Assembly: GCF_051020765.1 (NCBI RefSeq)
Contig: NW_027469307.1
Location: 1-64,000 of the forward strand
Source of the DNA: Lasioglossum baleicum
Taxonomy: Eukaryota > Arthropoda > Insecta > Hymenoptera > Halictidae
DNA length: 64,000 bases
Direction: 5' to 3'
Below, piece by piece: positions 24,767 to 42,700 of the stretch; the first letter of the stretch is position 1; every line of letters begins with the position of its first letter. The notes under the pieces are model-generated. The model did no database searches, had not been told where the DNA came from, and saw only the letters and a program-made list of their open reading frames with translations. Both the position numbers and the translations under genes were made by a program.

Positions 24767-27700
24767 GCATAACGCATAACGGATAACGCATAACGCATAA
24801 CGCATAACGGATAGCGCATAACGCATAACGCATAACGCATAACGCATAACGCATAACGCATAACGCATAACGCATAACGCATAACGCATAACGCATAACG
24901 CATAACGCATAACGCATAACACATATCGCATAACGCTTAACGCATAACGCATAACGCATAACGCATAACGCATAACGGATAACGCATAATGCATAACGCA
25001 TAACGGATAACGCATAACGCATAACGCATCACGCATAACGCATAACGTATAACGCGTAACGCATAACGCATAACGCATAACGAATAACGCATAACGCTTA
25101 ACGCATAACGCATAACGCATAACGCATAACACATATCGCATATCGCATAACGCATAACGCTTAACGCATAACGCCTAACGCATAACGCGTAACGCATAAC
25201 GCATAACGCATAATGCATAACGCACAACGCATAACGCATAACGCATAACACATATCGCATATCGCATAACGCATAACGCTTAACGCATAACGCATAACGC
25301 ATAACGCATAACGCATAACGCATAACGCATAACGCATAACGCATAACGCATAACGCATAACGCATAACGCTTAACGCATAACGCCTAACGCATAACGCGT
25401 AACGCATAACGCATAACGCATAACGCATAATGCATAACGCACAACGCATAACGCATAACGCATAACACATATCGCATAACGCATAACGCATAACGCTTAA
25501 CGCATAACGCATAACGCATAACGCATAACGGATAACGCATAACGCCTAACGCATAACGGATAACGGATAACGCATAACGCATAACGCATAACGCATAACG
25601 CATAACGCATAACGCATAACGCATAACGCATAACGCATAACGCATAACGCATAACGCATAACGCATAACGCATAACGCATAACGCATAACGCATAGCTCA
25701 TAACGCATAACGCAGAACGCTTAACGCATAACGCATAACGCATAACGCATAACGCATAACGCATAACGCATAACGCATAACGCATAACGCATAACGCATA
25801 TCGCATAACGCATAACGCATAACGCATAACGCATAACGCATAACGCATGACGCATAACGCATAACGCATAACGCATAACGCATAACGCATAACGCATAAC
25901 CCATAACCCATAACGCATAACGCATAACGCATAACGCATAACGCATAACGCATAACGCATAACGCATAACGCATAACGCATAACGCATAACGCATAACGC
26001 ATAACGCATAACGCATAACGCATAACGCATAACGCTTAACGCATAACGCATTACGCATAACGCATAACGCATAACGCATAACGCATAACGCATAACGCAT
26101 AACGCATAACGCATAACACATAACGCATAACGCATAACGCATAACGCTTAACGCATAACGCCTAACGCATAACGCATAACGGATAACGCATAACGCATAA
26201 CGCATAACGGATAACGCATAACGCATAACGCATCACGCATAACGCATAACGTATAACGCGTAACGCATAACGCATAACGAATAACGCAGAACGCTTAACG
26301 CATAACGCATAACGCATAACGGATAACGCATAACGCATAACGCATAACGCATAACGCATAACGCATAACGCATAACGCATAACGCATAACGCATAACGCA
26401 TAACGCATAACACATAACGCTTAACGCATAACGCATAACGCATAACGCATAACGGATAACGCATAACGCATAACGCATAACGGATAACGGATAACGCATA
26501 ACGCATAACGCATAACGCATAACGCATAACGCATAACGCATAACGCATAACGCATAACGCATAACGCATAACGCATAACGCATAACGCATAACGCATAAC
26601 GCATAACGCATAACGCATAACGCATAACGCATAACGCATAACGCATAACGCATAACGCATAACGCATAACGCATAACGCATAACGCATAACGCATAACGC
26701 ATAACGCATAACGCATAACGCATAACGCATAACGCATAACGCATAACGCATAACGCATAACGCATAACGCATAACGCATAACGCATAACGCATAACGCAT
26801 AACGCATAACGCATAACGCATAACGCATAACGCATAACGCATAACGCATAACGCATAACGCATAACGCATAACCCATAACCCATAACGCATAACGCATAA
26901 CGCATAACGCATAACGCATAACGCATAACGCATAACGCATAACGCATAACGCATAACGCTTAACGCATAACGCATTACGCATAACGCATAACGCATAATG
27001 CATAACGCATAACGCTTAACGCATAGCTCATAACGCATAACGCATAACGCTTAACGCATAACGCATAACGGATAACGCATAACGGATAACGCATAACGCA
27101 TTACACATAACGCATAACGCATAACGCATAACGCATAACGCATAACGCATAACGCATAACGCATAACGCATAACGCATAACGCATAACGCATAACGCATA
27201 ACGCATAACGCATAACGCATAACGCATAACGCATAACGCATAACGCATAACGCATGACGCATAACGCATAACGCATAACGCATAACGCATAACGCATAAC
27301 GCATAACGCATAACCCATAACCCATAACGCATAACGCATAACGCATAACGCATAACGCATAACGCATAACGCATAACGCATAACGCATAACGCATAACGC
27401 ATAACGCATAACGCATAACGCATAACGCATAACGCATAACGCTTAACGCATAACGCATTACGCATAACGCATAACGCATAATGCATAACGCATAACGCTT
27501 AACGCATAGCTCATAACGCATAACGCATAACGCTTAACGCATAACGCATAACGGATAACGCATAACGGATAACGCATAACGCATAACGCATAACGCATAA
27601 CGCATAACGCATAACGCATAACGCATAACGCATAACGCATAACGCATAACGCATAACGCATAACGCATAACGCATAACGCATAACGCATAACGCATAACG

Positions 27701-30700
27701 CATAACGCATAACGCATAACGCATAACGCATAACGCATAACGCATAACGCATAACGCATAACGCATAACGCATAACGCATAACGCATAACGCATAACGCA
27801 TAACGCATAACGCATAACGCATAACGCATAACGCATAACGCATAACACATATCGCATAACGCATAACGCATAACGCATAACGCATAACGCATAACGCATA
27901 ACGCATAACGCATAACGCTTAACGCATAACGCATTACGCATAACGCATAACGCATAATGCATAACGCATAACGCTTAACGCATAGCTCATAACGCATAAC
28001 GCAGAACGCTTAACGCATAACGCATAACGGATAACGCATAACGCATAACGCATAACGCATAACGCATAACGCATAACGCATAACGCATAACGCATAACGC
28101 ATAACGCATAACGCATAACGCATAACGCATAACGCATAACGCATAACGCATAACGCATAACGCATAACGCATAACGCATAACGCATAACGCATAACGCAT
28201 AACGCATAACGCATATCGCATAACGCATAACGCATAACGCATAACGCATAACGCATAACGCATAACGCATGACGCATAACGCATAACGCATAACGCATAA
28301 CGCATAACGCATAACGCATAACCCATAACCCATAACGCATAACGCATAACGCATAACGCATAACGCATAACGCATAACGCATAACGCATAACGCATAACG
28401 CATAACGCATAACGCATAACGCATAACGCATAACGCATAACGCTTAACGCATAACGCATTACGCATAACGCATAACGCATAATGCATAACGCATAACGCA
28501 TAACGCATAGCTCATAACGCATAACGCATAACGCTTAACGCATAACGCATAACGGATAACGCATAACGGATAACGCATAACGCATAACACATAACGCATA
28601 ACGCATAACGCATAACGCATAACGCATAACGCATAACGCATAACGCATAACGCATAACGCATAACGCATAACGCATAACGCATAACGCATAACGCATAAC
28701 GCATAACGCATAACGCATAACGCATAACGCATAACGCATAACGCATAACGCATAACGCATAACGCATAACGCATAACGCATAACGCATAACGCATAACGC
28801 ATAACGCATAACGCATAACGCATAACGCATAACACATAACGCATAACGCATAACGCATAACGCTTAACGCATAACGCCTAACGCATAACGCGTAACGCAT
28901 AACGCATAACGCATAATGCATAACGCACAACGCATAACGCATAACGCATAACACATATCGCATATCGCATAACGCATAACGCTTAACGCATAACGCATAA
29001 CGCATAACGCATAACGCATAACGCATAACGCATAACGCATAACGGATAACGCATAACGCTTAACGCATAACGCATAACGCATAACGCATAACGCATAACG
29101 CATAACGGATAACGCATAACGGATAACGCATAACGGATAGCGCATAACGCATAACGCATAACGCATAACGCATAACGCATAACGCATAACGCATAACGCA
29201 TAACGCATAACGCATAACGCATAACACATATCGCATAACGCTTAACGCATAACGCATAACGCATAACGCATAACGCATAACGGATAACGCATAATGCATA
29301 ACGCATAACGGATAACGCATAACGCATAACGCATCACGCATAACGCATAACGTATAACGCGTAACGCATAACGCATAACGAATAACGCATAACGCTTAAC
29401 GCATAACGCATAACGCATAACGGATAACGCATAACGCATAACGCATAACGCATAACGCATAACGCATAACGCATAACGCATAACGCATAACGCATAACGC
29501 ATAACACATAACGCATAACGCATAACGCATAACGCATAACGCATAACGCATAACGCATAACGCCTAACGCATAACGCGTAACGCATAACGCATAACGCAT
29601 AACGCATAATGCATAACGCACAACGCATAACGCATAACGCATAACACATATCGCATAACGCATAACGCATAACGCTTAACGCATAACGCATAACGCATAA
29701 CGCATAACGGATAACGCATAACCCATAACGCATAACGCATAACGCATAACGCATAACGCATAACGCATAACGCATAACGCATAACGCATAACGCATAACG
29801 CATAACGCATAACGCATAACGCATAACGCATAACGCATAACGCATAACGCATAACGCATAACGCATAACGCATAACGCATAACGCATAACGCATAACGCA
29901 TAACGCATAACGCATAACGCATAACGCATAACGCATAACGCATAACGCATAACGCATAACGCATAACGCATAACGCATAACGCATAACGCATAACGCTTA
30001 ACGCATAACGCCTAACGCATAACGCGTAACGCATAACGCATAACGCATAACGCATAATGCATAACGCACAACGCATAACGCATAACGCATAACACATATC
30101 GCATAACGCATAACGCATAACGCTTAACGCATAACGCATAACGCATAACGCATAACGGATAACGCATAACGCCTAACGCATAACGGATAACGGATAACGC
30201 ATAACGCATAACGCATAACGCATAACGCATAACGCATAACGCATAACGCATAACGCATAACGCATAACGCATAACGCATAACGCATAACGCATAACGCAT
30301 AACGCATAACGCATAACGCATAACGCATAACGCATAGCTCATAACGCATAACGCAGAACGCTTAACGCATAACGCATAACGGATAACGCATAACGCATAA
30401 CGCATAACGCATAACGCATAACGCATAACGCATAACGCATAACGCATAACGCATAACGCATAACGCATAACGCATAACGCATAACGCATAACGCATATCG
30501 CATAACGCATAACGCATAACGCATAACGCATAACGCATAACGCATGACGCATAACGCATAACGCATAACGCATAACGCATAACGCATAACGCATAACGCA
30601 TAACCCATAACCCATAACGCATAACGCATAACGCATAACGCATAACGCATAACGCATAACGCATAACGCATAACGCATAACGCATAACGCATAACGCATA

Positions 30701-33700
30701 ACGCATAACGCATAACGCATAACGCATAACGCTTAACGCATAACGCATTACGCATAACGCATAACGCATAATGCATAACGCATAACGCTTAACGCATAGC
30801 TCATAACGCATAACGCATAACGCTTAACGCATAACGCATAACGGATAACGCATAACGGATAACGCATAACGCATAACACATAACGCATAACGCATAACGC
30901 ATAACGCATAACGCATAACGCATAACGCATAACGCATAACGCATAACGCATAACGCATAACGCATAACGCATAACGCATAACGCATAACGCATAACGCAT
31001 AACGCATAACGCATAACGCATAACGCATAACGCATAACGCATAACGCATAACGCATAACGCATAACGCATAACGCATAACGCATAACACATAACGCATAA
31101 CGCATAACGCATAACGCTTAACGCATAACGCCTAACGCATAACGCGTAACGCATAACGCATAACGCATAATGCATAACGCACAACGCATAACGCATAACG
31201 CATAACACATATCGCATAACGCATAACGCATAACGCTGAACGCATAACGCATAACGCATAACGCATAACGCATAACGCATAACGCATAACGCATAACGCA
31301 TAACGCATAACGCATAACGGATAACGCATAACGCTTAACGCATAACGCATAACGCATAACGCATAACGCATAACGCATAACGGATAACGCATAACGCATA
31401 ACGCATAACGGATAGCGCATAACGCATAACGCATAACGCATAACGCATAACGCATAACGCATAACGCATAACGCATAACGCATAACGCATAACGCATAAC
31501 GCATAACGCATAACGCATAACGCATAACGCATAACACATATCGCATAACGCATAACGCATAACGCTTAACGCATAACGCATAACGCATAACGCATAACGC
31601 ATAACGCATAACGCATAACGGATAACGCATAACGCATAACGCATAACGGATAACGCATAACGCATAACGCATCACGCATAACGCATAACGTATAACGCGT
31701 AACGCATAACGCATAACGAATAACGCATAACGCTTAACGCATAACGCATAACGCATAACGGATAACGCATAACGCATAACGCATAACGCATAACGCATAA
31801 CGCATAACGCATAACGCATAACGCATAACGCATAACACATAACGCATAACGCATAACGCATAACGCATAACGCATAACGCTTAACGCATAACGCCTAACG
31901 CATAACGCGTAACGCATAACGCATAACGCATAACGCATAATGCATAACGCACAACGCATAACGCATAACGCATAACACATATCGCATAACGCATAACGCA
32001 TAACGCTTAACGCATAACGCATAACGCATATCGCATAACGGATAACGCATAACGCATAACGCATAACGGATAACGGATAACGCATAACGCATAACGCATA
32101 ACGCATAACGCATAACACATAACGCATAACGCATAACGCATAACGCATAACGCATAACGCATAACGCATAACGCATAACGCATAACGCATAACGCATAAC
32201 GCATAACGCATAACGCATAACGCATAACGCATAACGCATAACGCGTAACGCATAACGCATAACGCATAACGCATAATGCATAACGCACAACGCATAACGC
32301 ATAACGCATAACACATATCGCATAACGCATAACGCATAACGCTTAACGCATAACGCATAACGCATAACGCATAACGGATAACGCATAACGCCTAACGCAT
32401 AACGGATAACGGATAACGCATAACGCATAACGCATAACGCATAACGCATAACGCATAACGCATAACGCATAACGCATAACGCATAACGCATAACGCATAA
32501 CGCATAACGCATAACGCATAACGCATAGCTCATAACGCATAACGCAGAACGCTTAACGCATAACGCATAACGGATAACGCATAACGCATAACGCATAACG
32601 CATAACGCATAACGCATAACGCATAACGCATAACGCATAACGCATAACGCATAACGCATAACGCATAACGCATAACGCATAACGCATATCGCATAACGCA
32701 TAACGCATAACGCATAACGCATAACGCATAACGCATGACGCATAACGCATAACGCATAACGCATAACGCATAACGCATAACGCATAACGCATAACGCATA
32801 ACGCATGACCCATAACCCATAACGCATAACGCATAACGCATAACGCATAACGCATAACGCATAACGCATAACGCATAACGCATAACGCATAACGCATAAC
32901 GCATAACGCATAACGCATAACGCATAACGCATAACGCATAACGCTTAACGCATAACGCATTACGCATAACGCATAACGCATAATGCATAACGCATAACGC
33001 TTAACGCATAGCTCATAACGCATAACGCATAACGCTTAACGCATAACGCATAACGGATAACGCATAACGGATAACGCATAACGCATAACACATAACGCAT
33101 AACGCATAACGCATAACGCATAACGCATAACGCATAACGCATAACGCATAACGCATAACGCATAACGCATAACGCATAACGCATAACGCATAACGCATAA
33201 CGCATAACGCATAACGCATAACGCATAACGCATAACGCATAACGCATAACGCATAACGCATAACGCATAACGCATAACGCATAACACATAACGCATAACG
33301 CATAACGCATAACGCTTAACGCATAACGCCTAACGCATAACGCGTAACGCATAACGCATAACGCATAATGCATAACGCACAACGCATAACGCATAACGCA
33401 TAACACATATCGCATAACGCATAACGCATAACGCTGAACGCATAACGCATAACGCATAACGCATAACGCATAACGCATAACGCATAACGCATAACGCATA
33501 ACGCATAACGGATAACGCATAACGCTTAACGCATAACGCATAACGCATAACGCATAACGCATAACGCATAACGCATAACGGATAACGCATAACGCATAAC
33601 GCATAACGGATAGCGCATAACGCATAACGCATAACGCATAACGCATAACGCATAACGCATAACGCATAACGCATAACGCATAACGCATAACGCATAACGC

Positions 33701-36700
33701 ATAACGCATAACGCATAACGCATAACGCATAACACATATCGCATAACGCATAACGCATAACGCTTAACGCATAACGCATAACGCATAACGCATAACGCAT
33801 AACGCATAACGGATAACGCATAACGCATAACGCATAACGGATAACGCATAACGCATAACGCATCACGCATAACGCATAACGTATAACGCGTAACGCATAA
33901 CGCATAACGAATAACGCATAACGCTTAACGCATAACGCATAACGCATAACGGATAACGCATAACGCATAACGCATAACGCATAACGCATAACGCATAACG
34001 CATAACGCATAACGCATAACGCATAACGCATAACGCATAACACATAACGCATAACGCATAACGCATAACGCATAACGCATAACGCTTAACGCATAACGCC
34101 TAACGCATAACGCGTAACGCATAACGCATAACGCATAACGCATAATGCATAACGCACAACGCATAACGCATAACGCATAACACATATCGCATAACGCATA
34201 ACGCATAACGCTTAACGCATAACGCATAACGCATATCGCATAACGGATAACGCATAACGCATAACGCATAACGGATAACGGATAACGCATAACGCATAAC
34301 GCATAACGCATAACGCATAACACATAACGCATAACGCATAACGCATAACGCATAACGCATAACGCATAACGCATAACGCATAACGCATAACGCATAACGC
34401 ATAACGCATAACGCATAACGCATAACGCATAACGCATAACGCATAACGCATAACGCATAACGCATAACGCATAACGCATAACGCATAACGCATAACGCAT
34501 AACGCATAACGCATAACGCATAACGCATAACGCATAACGCATAACGCATAACGCATAACGCATAACGCATAACGCATAACGCATAACGCATAACGCATAA
34601 CGCATAACCCATAACCCATAACGCATAACGCATAACGCATAACGCATAACGCATAACGCATAACGCATAACGCATAACGCATAACGCATAACGCTTAACG
34701 CATAACGCATTACGCATAACGCATAACGCATAATGCATAACGCATAACGCTTAACGCATAGCTCATAACGCATAACGCATAACGCTTAACGCATAACGCA
34801 TAACGGATAACGCATAACGGATAACGCATAACGCATAACACATAACGCATAACGCATAACGCATAACGCATAACGCATAACGCATAACGCATAACGCATA
34901 ACGCATAACGCATAACGCATAACGCATAACGCATAACGCATAACGCATAACGCATAACGCATAACGCATAACGCATAACGCATAACGCATAACGCATAAC
35001 GCATAACGCATAACGCATAACGCATAACGCATAACGCATAACGCATAACGCATAACGCATAACGGATAACGCATAATGCATAACGCATAACGAATAACGC
35101 ATAACGCATAACCCATAACGCATAACGCATAACGCATAACGCATAACGCATAACGCATAACGCATAACGCATAACGCATAACGGATAACGCAAGACGCAT
35201 AACGCATAACGCATAACGCATAACGCATAACGCATAACGCATAACGCATAACGCTTAACGCATAACGCATAACGGATAACGCATAACGGATAACGCATAA
35301 CGCATAACGCATAACGCATAACGCATAACGCATAACGCATAACGCATAACGCATCACGCATAACGCATAACGTATAACGCATAACGCATAACGCATAACG
35401 GATAACGCAAGACGCATAACGCATAACGCATAACGCATAACGCATAACGCATAACGCATAACGCATAACGCTTAACGCATAACGCATAACGGATAACGCA
35501 TAACGGATAACGCATAACGCATAACGCATAACGCATAACGCATAACGCATAACGCATAACGCATAACGCATAACGCATCACGCATAACGCATAACGTATA
35601 ACGCGTAACGCATAACGCATAACGCATAACGCATAACGCATCACGCATAACGCATAACGTATAACGCATAACGCATAACGCATAACGCATAACGGATAAC
35701 GCAAGACGCATAACGCATAACGCATAACGCATAACGCATAACGCATAACGCATAACGCATAACGCATAACGCATAACGCATATCGCATAACGCATAACGC
35801 ATAACGCATAACGCATAACGCATAACGCATGACGCATAACGCATAACGCATAACGCATAACGCATAACGCATAACCCATAACCCATAACGCATAACGCAT
35901 AACGCATAACGCATAACGCATAACGCATAACGCATAACGCATAACGCATAACGCATAACGCATAACGCATAACGCATAACGCATAACGCATAACGCATAA
36001 CGCATAACGCTTAACGCATAACACATTACGCATAACGCATAACGCATAATGCATAACGCATAACGCTTAACGCATAGCTCATAACGCATAACGCATAACG
36101 CTTAACGCATAACGCATAACGGATAACGCATAACGGATAACGCATAACGCATAACGCATAACGCATAACGCATAACGCATAACGCATAACGCATAACGCA
36201 TAACGCATAACGCATAACGCATAACGCATAACGCATAACGCATAACGCATAACGCATAACGCATAACGCATAACGCATAACGCATAACGCATAACGCATA
36301 ACGCATAACGCATAACGCATAACGCATAACGCATAACGCATAACGCATAACGCAGAACGCATAACGCATAACGCATAACGCATAACGCATAACGCATAAC
36401 GCATAACACATAACGCATAACGCATAACGCATAACGCATAACACATATCGCATAACGCATAACGCATAACGCTTAACGCATAACGCATAACGCATAACGC
36501 ATAACGCATAACGCATAACGGATAACGCATAACGCATAACGCATAACGGATAACGCATAACGCATAACGCATCACGCATAACGCATAACGTATAACGCGT
36601 AACGCATAACGCATAACGAATAACGCATAACGCTTAACGCATAACGCATAACGCATAACGCATAACGGATAACGCATAACGGATAACGCATAACGCATAA

Positions 36701-39700
36701 CGCATAACGCATAACGCATGACGCATAACGCATAACGCATAACGCATAACGCATAACGCATAACGCATAACGCATAACGCATAACGCATAACGCATAACG
36801 CATAACGCATAACGCATAACGCATAACGCATAACGCATAACGCATAACGGATAACGCATAACGAATAACGCATAACGCATAACCCATAACGCATAACGCA
36901 TAACGCATAACGCATAACGCATAACGCATAACGCATAACGCATAACGCATAACGCATAACGCATAACGCATAACGCATAACGGATAACGCAAGACGCATA
37001 ACGCATAACGCATAACGCATAACGCATAACGCATAACGCATAACGCATAACGCATAACGCATAACGCATAACGCATAACGCATAACACATAACGCATAAC
37101 GCATAACGCATAACGCTTAACGCATAACGCCTAACGCATAACGCGTAACGCATAACGCATAACGCATAATGCATAACGCACAACGCATAACGCATAACGC
37201 ATAACACATATCGCATAACGCATAACGCATAACGCTTAACGCATAACGCATAACGCATAACGCATAACGCATAACGCATAACGCATAACGCATAACGGAT
37301 AGCGCATAACGCATAACGCATAACGCATAACGCATAACGCATAACGCATAACGCATAACGCATAACGCATAACGCATAACACATATCGCATAACGCATAA
37401 CGCATAACGCTTAACGCATAACGCATAACGCATAACGCATAACGCATAACGGATAACGCATAACGCATAACGCATAACGGATAACGCATAACGCATAACG
37501 CATCACGCATAACGCATAACGTATAACGCGTAACGCATAACGCATAACGAATAACGCATAACGCTTAACGCATAACGCATAACGCATAACGGATAACGCA
37601 TAACGCATAACGCATAACGCATAACGCATAACGCATAACGCATAACGCATAACGCATAACGCATAACGCATAACGCATAACGCATAACGCATAACGCATA
37701 ACGCATAACACATAACGCATAACGCATAACGCATAACGCATAACGCATAACGCTTAACGCATAACGCCTAACGCATAACGCGTAACGCATAACGCATAAC
37801 GCATAACGCATAATGCATAACGCACAACGCATAACGCATAACGCATAACACATATCGCATAACGCATAACGCATAACGCTTAACGCATAACGCATAACGC
37901 ATAACGCATAACGGATAACGCATAACGCATAACGCATAACGGATAACGGATAACGCATAACGCATAACGCATAACGCATAACGCATAACGCATAACGCAT
38001 AACGCATAACGCATAACGCATAACGCATAACGCATAACGCATAACGCATAACGCATAACGCATAACGCATAACGCATAACGCATAACGCATAACGCATAA
38101 CCCATAACGCATAACGCATAACGCATAACGCATAACGCATAACGCATAACGCATAACGCATAACGCATAACGCATAACGCATAACGCATAACGCATAACG
38201 CATAACCCATAACCCATAACGCATAACGCATAACGCATAACGCATAACGCATAACGCATAACGCATAACGCATAACGCATAACGCATAACGCTTAACGCA
38301 TAACGCATTACGCATAACGCATAACGCATAATGCATAACGCATAACGCTTAACGCATAGCTCATAACGCATAACGCATAACGCTTAACGCATAACGCATA
38401 ACGGATAACGCATAACGGATAACGCATAACGCATAACACATAACGCATAACGCATAACGCATAACGCATAACGCATAACGCATAACGCATAACGCATAAC
38501 GCATAACGCATAACGCATAACGCATAACGCATAACGCATAACGCATAACGCATAACGCATAACGCATAACGCATAACGCATAACGCATAACGCATAACGC
38601 ATAACGCATAACGGATAACGCATAATGCATAACGCATAACGAATAACGCATAACGCATAACCCATAACGCATAACGCATAACGCATAACGCATAACGCAT
38701 AACGCATAACGCATAACGCATAACGCATAACGCATAACGCATAACGGATAACGCAAGACGCATAACGCATAACGCATAACGCATAACGCATAACGCATAA
38801 CGCAGAACGCTTAACGCATAACGCATAACGGATAACGCATAACGGATAACGCATAACGCATAACGCATAACGCATAACGCATAACGCATAACGCTTAACG
38901 CATAACGCATAACGGATAACGCATAACGGATAACGCATAACGCATAACGCATAACGCATAACGCATAACGCATAACGCATCACGCATAACGCATAACGTA
39001 TAACGCGTAACGCATAACGCATAACGCATAACGCATAACGCATCACGCATAACGTATAACGCATAACGCATAACGCATAACGCATAACGGATAACGCAAG
39101 ACGCATAACGCATAACGCATAACGCATAACGCATAACGCATAACGCATAACGCATAACGCATAACGCATAACGCATAACGCATAACGCATAACGCATAAC
39201 GCATAACGCATAACGCATAACGCATAACGCATAACGCATAACGCATAACGCATAACGCATAACGCATAACGCATAACGCATAACGCATAACGCATAACGC
39301 ATAACACATAACGCATAACGCATAACGCATAACGCATAACGCATAACGCATAACGCATAACGCTTAACGCATAACGCATAACGCATAACGCATAACGCAT
39401 AACGGATAACGCATAACGCATAACGCATAACGGATAACGCATAACGCATAACGCATCACGCATAACGCATAACGTATAACCCGTAACGCATAACGCATAA
39501 CGAATAACGCATAACGCTTAACGCATAACGCATAACGCATAACGGATAACGCATAACGCATAACGCATAACGCATAACGCATAACGCATAACGCATAACG
39601 CATAACGCATAACGCATAACGCATAACACATAACGCATAACGCATAACGCATAACGCATAACGCATAACGCTTAACGCATAACGCCTAACGCATAACGCG

Positions 39701-42700
39701 TAACGCATAACGCATAACGCATAACGCATAATGCATAACGCACAACGCATAACGCATAACGCATAACACATATCGCATAACGCATAACGCATAACGCTTA
39801 ACGCATAACGCATAACGCATAACGCATAACGCATAACGGATAACGCATAACGCATAACGCATAACGGATAACGGATAACGCATAACGCATAACGCATAAC
39901 GCATAACGCATAACGCATAACGCATAACGCATAACGCATAACGCATAACGCATAACGCATAACGCATAACGCATAACGCATAACGCATAACGCATAACGC
40001 ATAACACATAACGCATAACGCATAACGCATAACGCATAACGCATAACGCATAACGCTTAACGCATAACGCCTAACGCATAACGCGTAACGCATAACGCAT
40101 AACGCATAACGCATAACGCATAATGCATAACGCACAACGCATAACGCATAACGCATAACACATATCGCATAACGCATAACGCATAACGCTTAACGCATAA
40201 CGCATAACGCATAACGCATAACGGATAACGCATAACGCATAACGCATAACGGATAACGGATAACGCATAACGCATAACGCATAACGCATAACGCATAACG
40301 CATAACGCATAACGCATAACGCGTAACGCATAACGCCTAACGCATAACGCATAACGCATAACGCATAACGCATAACGCATAACGCATAACGCATAACGCA
40401 TAACGCATAACGCATAACGCATAACGCATAACGCATAACGCATAACGCATAACGCATAACGCATAACGCATAACGCATAACGCATAACGCATAACGCATA
40501 ACGCATAACGCATAACGCATAACGCATAACGCATAACGCATAACGCATAACGCATAACGCATAACGCATAACGCATAACGCATAACGCATAACGGATAAC
40601 GCAAGACGCATAACGCATAACACATATCGCATAACGCATAACGCATAACGCTTAACGCATAACGCATAACGCATAACGCATAACGCATAACACATATCGG
40701 ATAACGCATAACGCATAACGCTTAACGCATAACGGATAACGCATAACGCATAACGCATAACGCATAACGGATAACGCATAACGCATAACGCATAACGGAT
40801 AACGCATAACGCATAACGCATCACGCATAACGCATAACGTATAACGCGTAACGCATAACGCATAACGAATAACGCATAACGCTTAACGCATAACGCATAA
40901 CGCATAACGCATAACGGATAACGCATAACGGATAACGCATAACGCATAACGCATAACGCGTAACGCATGACGCATAACGCATAACGCATAACGCATAACG
41001 CATAACGCATAACGCATAACGCATAACGCATAACGCATAACGCATAACGCATAACGCATAACGGATAACGCATAACGAATAACGCATAACGCATAACCCA
41101 TAACGCATAACGCATAACGCATAACGCATAACGCATAACGCATAACGCATAACGCATAACGCATAACGCATAACGCATAACGCATAACGCATAACGCATA
41201 ACACATAACGCATAACGCATAACGCATAACGCATAACGCATAACGCATAACGCATAACGGATAACGCAAGACGCATAACGCATAACGCATAACGCATAAC
41301 GCATAACGCATAACGCATAACGCATAACGCATAACGCATAACGCATAACGCATAACGCATAACGCATAACGCATAACGCATAACGCATAACGCATAACGC
41401 ATAACGCATAACGCATAACGCATAACGCATAACGCATAACGGATAACGCATAACGCTTAACGCATAACGCATAACGCATAACGCATAACGCATAACGCAT
41501 AACGGATAACGCATAACGCATAACGCATAACGCATAACGCATAACGCATAACGCATAACGCATAACGCATAACGCATAACACATAACGCATAACGCATAA
41601 CGCATAACGCATAACGCATAACGCTTAACGCATAACGCCTAACGCATAACGCGTAACGCATAACGCTTAACGCATAACGCATAACGCATAACGCAAAACG
41701 CATAACGCATAACGGATAACGCATAACGCTTAACGCATAACGCATAACGCATAACGCATAACGCATAACGCATAACGGATAACGCATAACGCATAACGCA
41801 TAACGCATAACGCATAACGCATAACGCATAACGCATAACGCATAACGCATAACACATAACGCATAACGCATAACGCATAACGCATAACGCATAACGCTTA
41901 ACGCATAACGCCTAACGCATAACGCGTAACGCATAACGCATAACGCATAACGCATAATGCATAACGCACAACGCATAACGCATAACGCATAACACATATC
42001 GCATAACGCATAACGCATAACGCTTAACGCATAACGCATAACGCATAACGCATAACGCATAACGGATAACGCATAACGCATAACGCATAACGGATAATGG
42101 ATAACGCATAACGCATAACGCATAACGCCTAACGCATAACGCGTAACGCATAACGCATAACGCATAATGCATAACGCACAACGCATAACGCATAACGCAT
42201 AACACATATCGCATAACGCATAACGCATAACGCTTAACGCATAACGCATAACGCATAACGCATAACGCATAACGCATAACGCATAACGCATAACGGATAA
42301 CGCATAACGCTTAACGCATAACGCATAACGCATAACGCATAACGCATAACGCATAACGGATAACGCATAACGCATAACGCATAACGGATAGCGCATAACG
42401 CATAACGCATAACGCATAACGCATAACGCATAACGCATAACGCATAACGCATAACGCATAACGCATAACACATATCGCATAACGCATAACGCATAACGCT
42501 TAACGCATAACGCATAACGCATAACGCATAACGCATAACGCATAACGGATAACGCATAACGCATAACGCATAACGGATAACGCATAACGCATAACGCATC
42601 ACGCATAACGCATAACGTATAACGCGTAACGCATAACGCATAACGAATAACGCATAACGCTTAACGCATAACGCATAACGCATAACGCATAACGGATAAC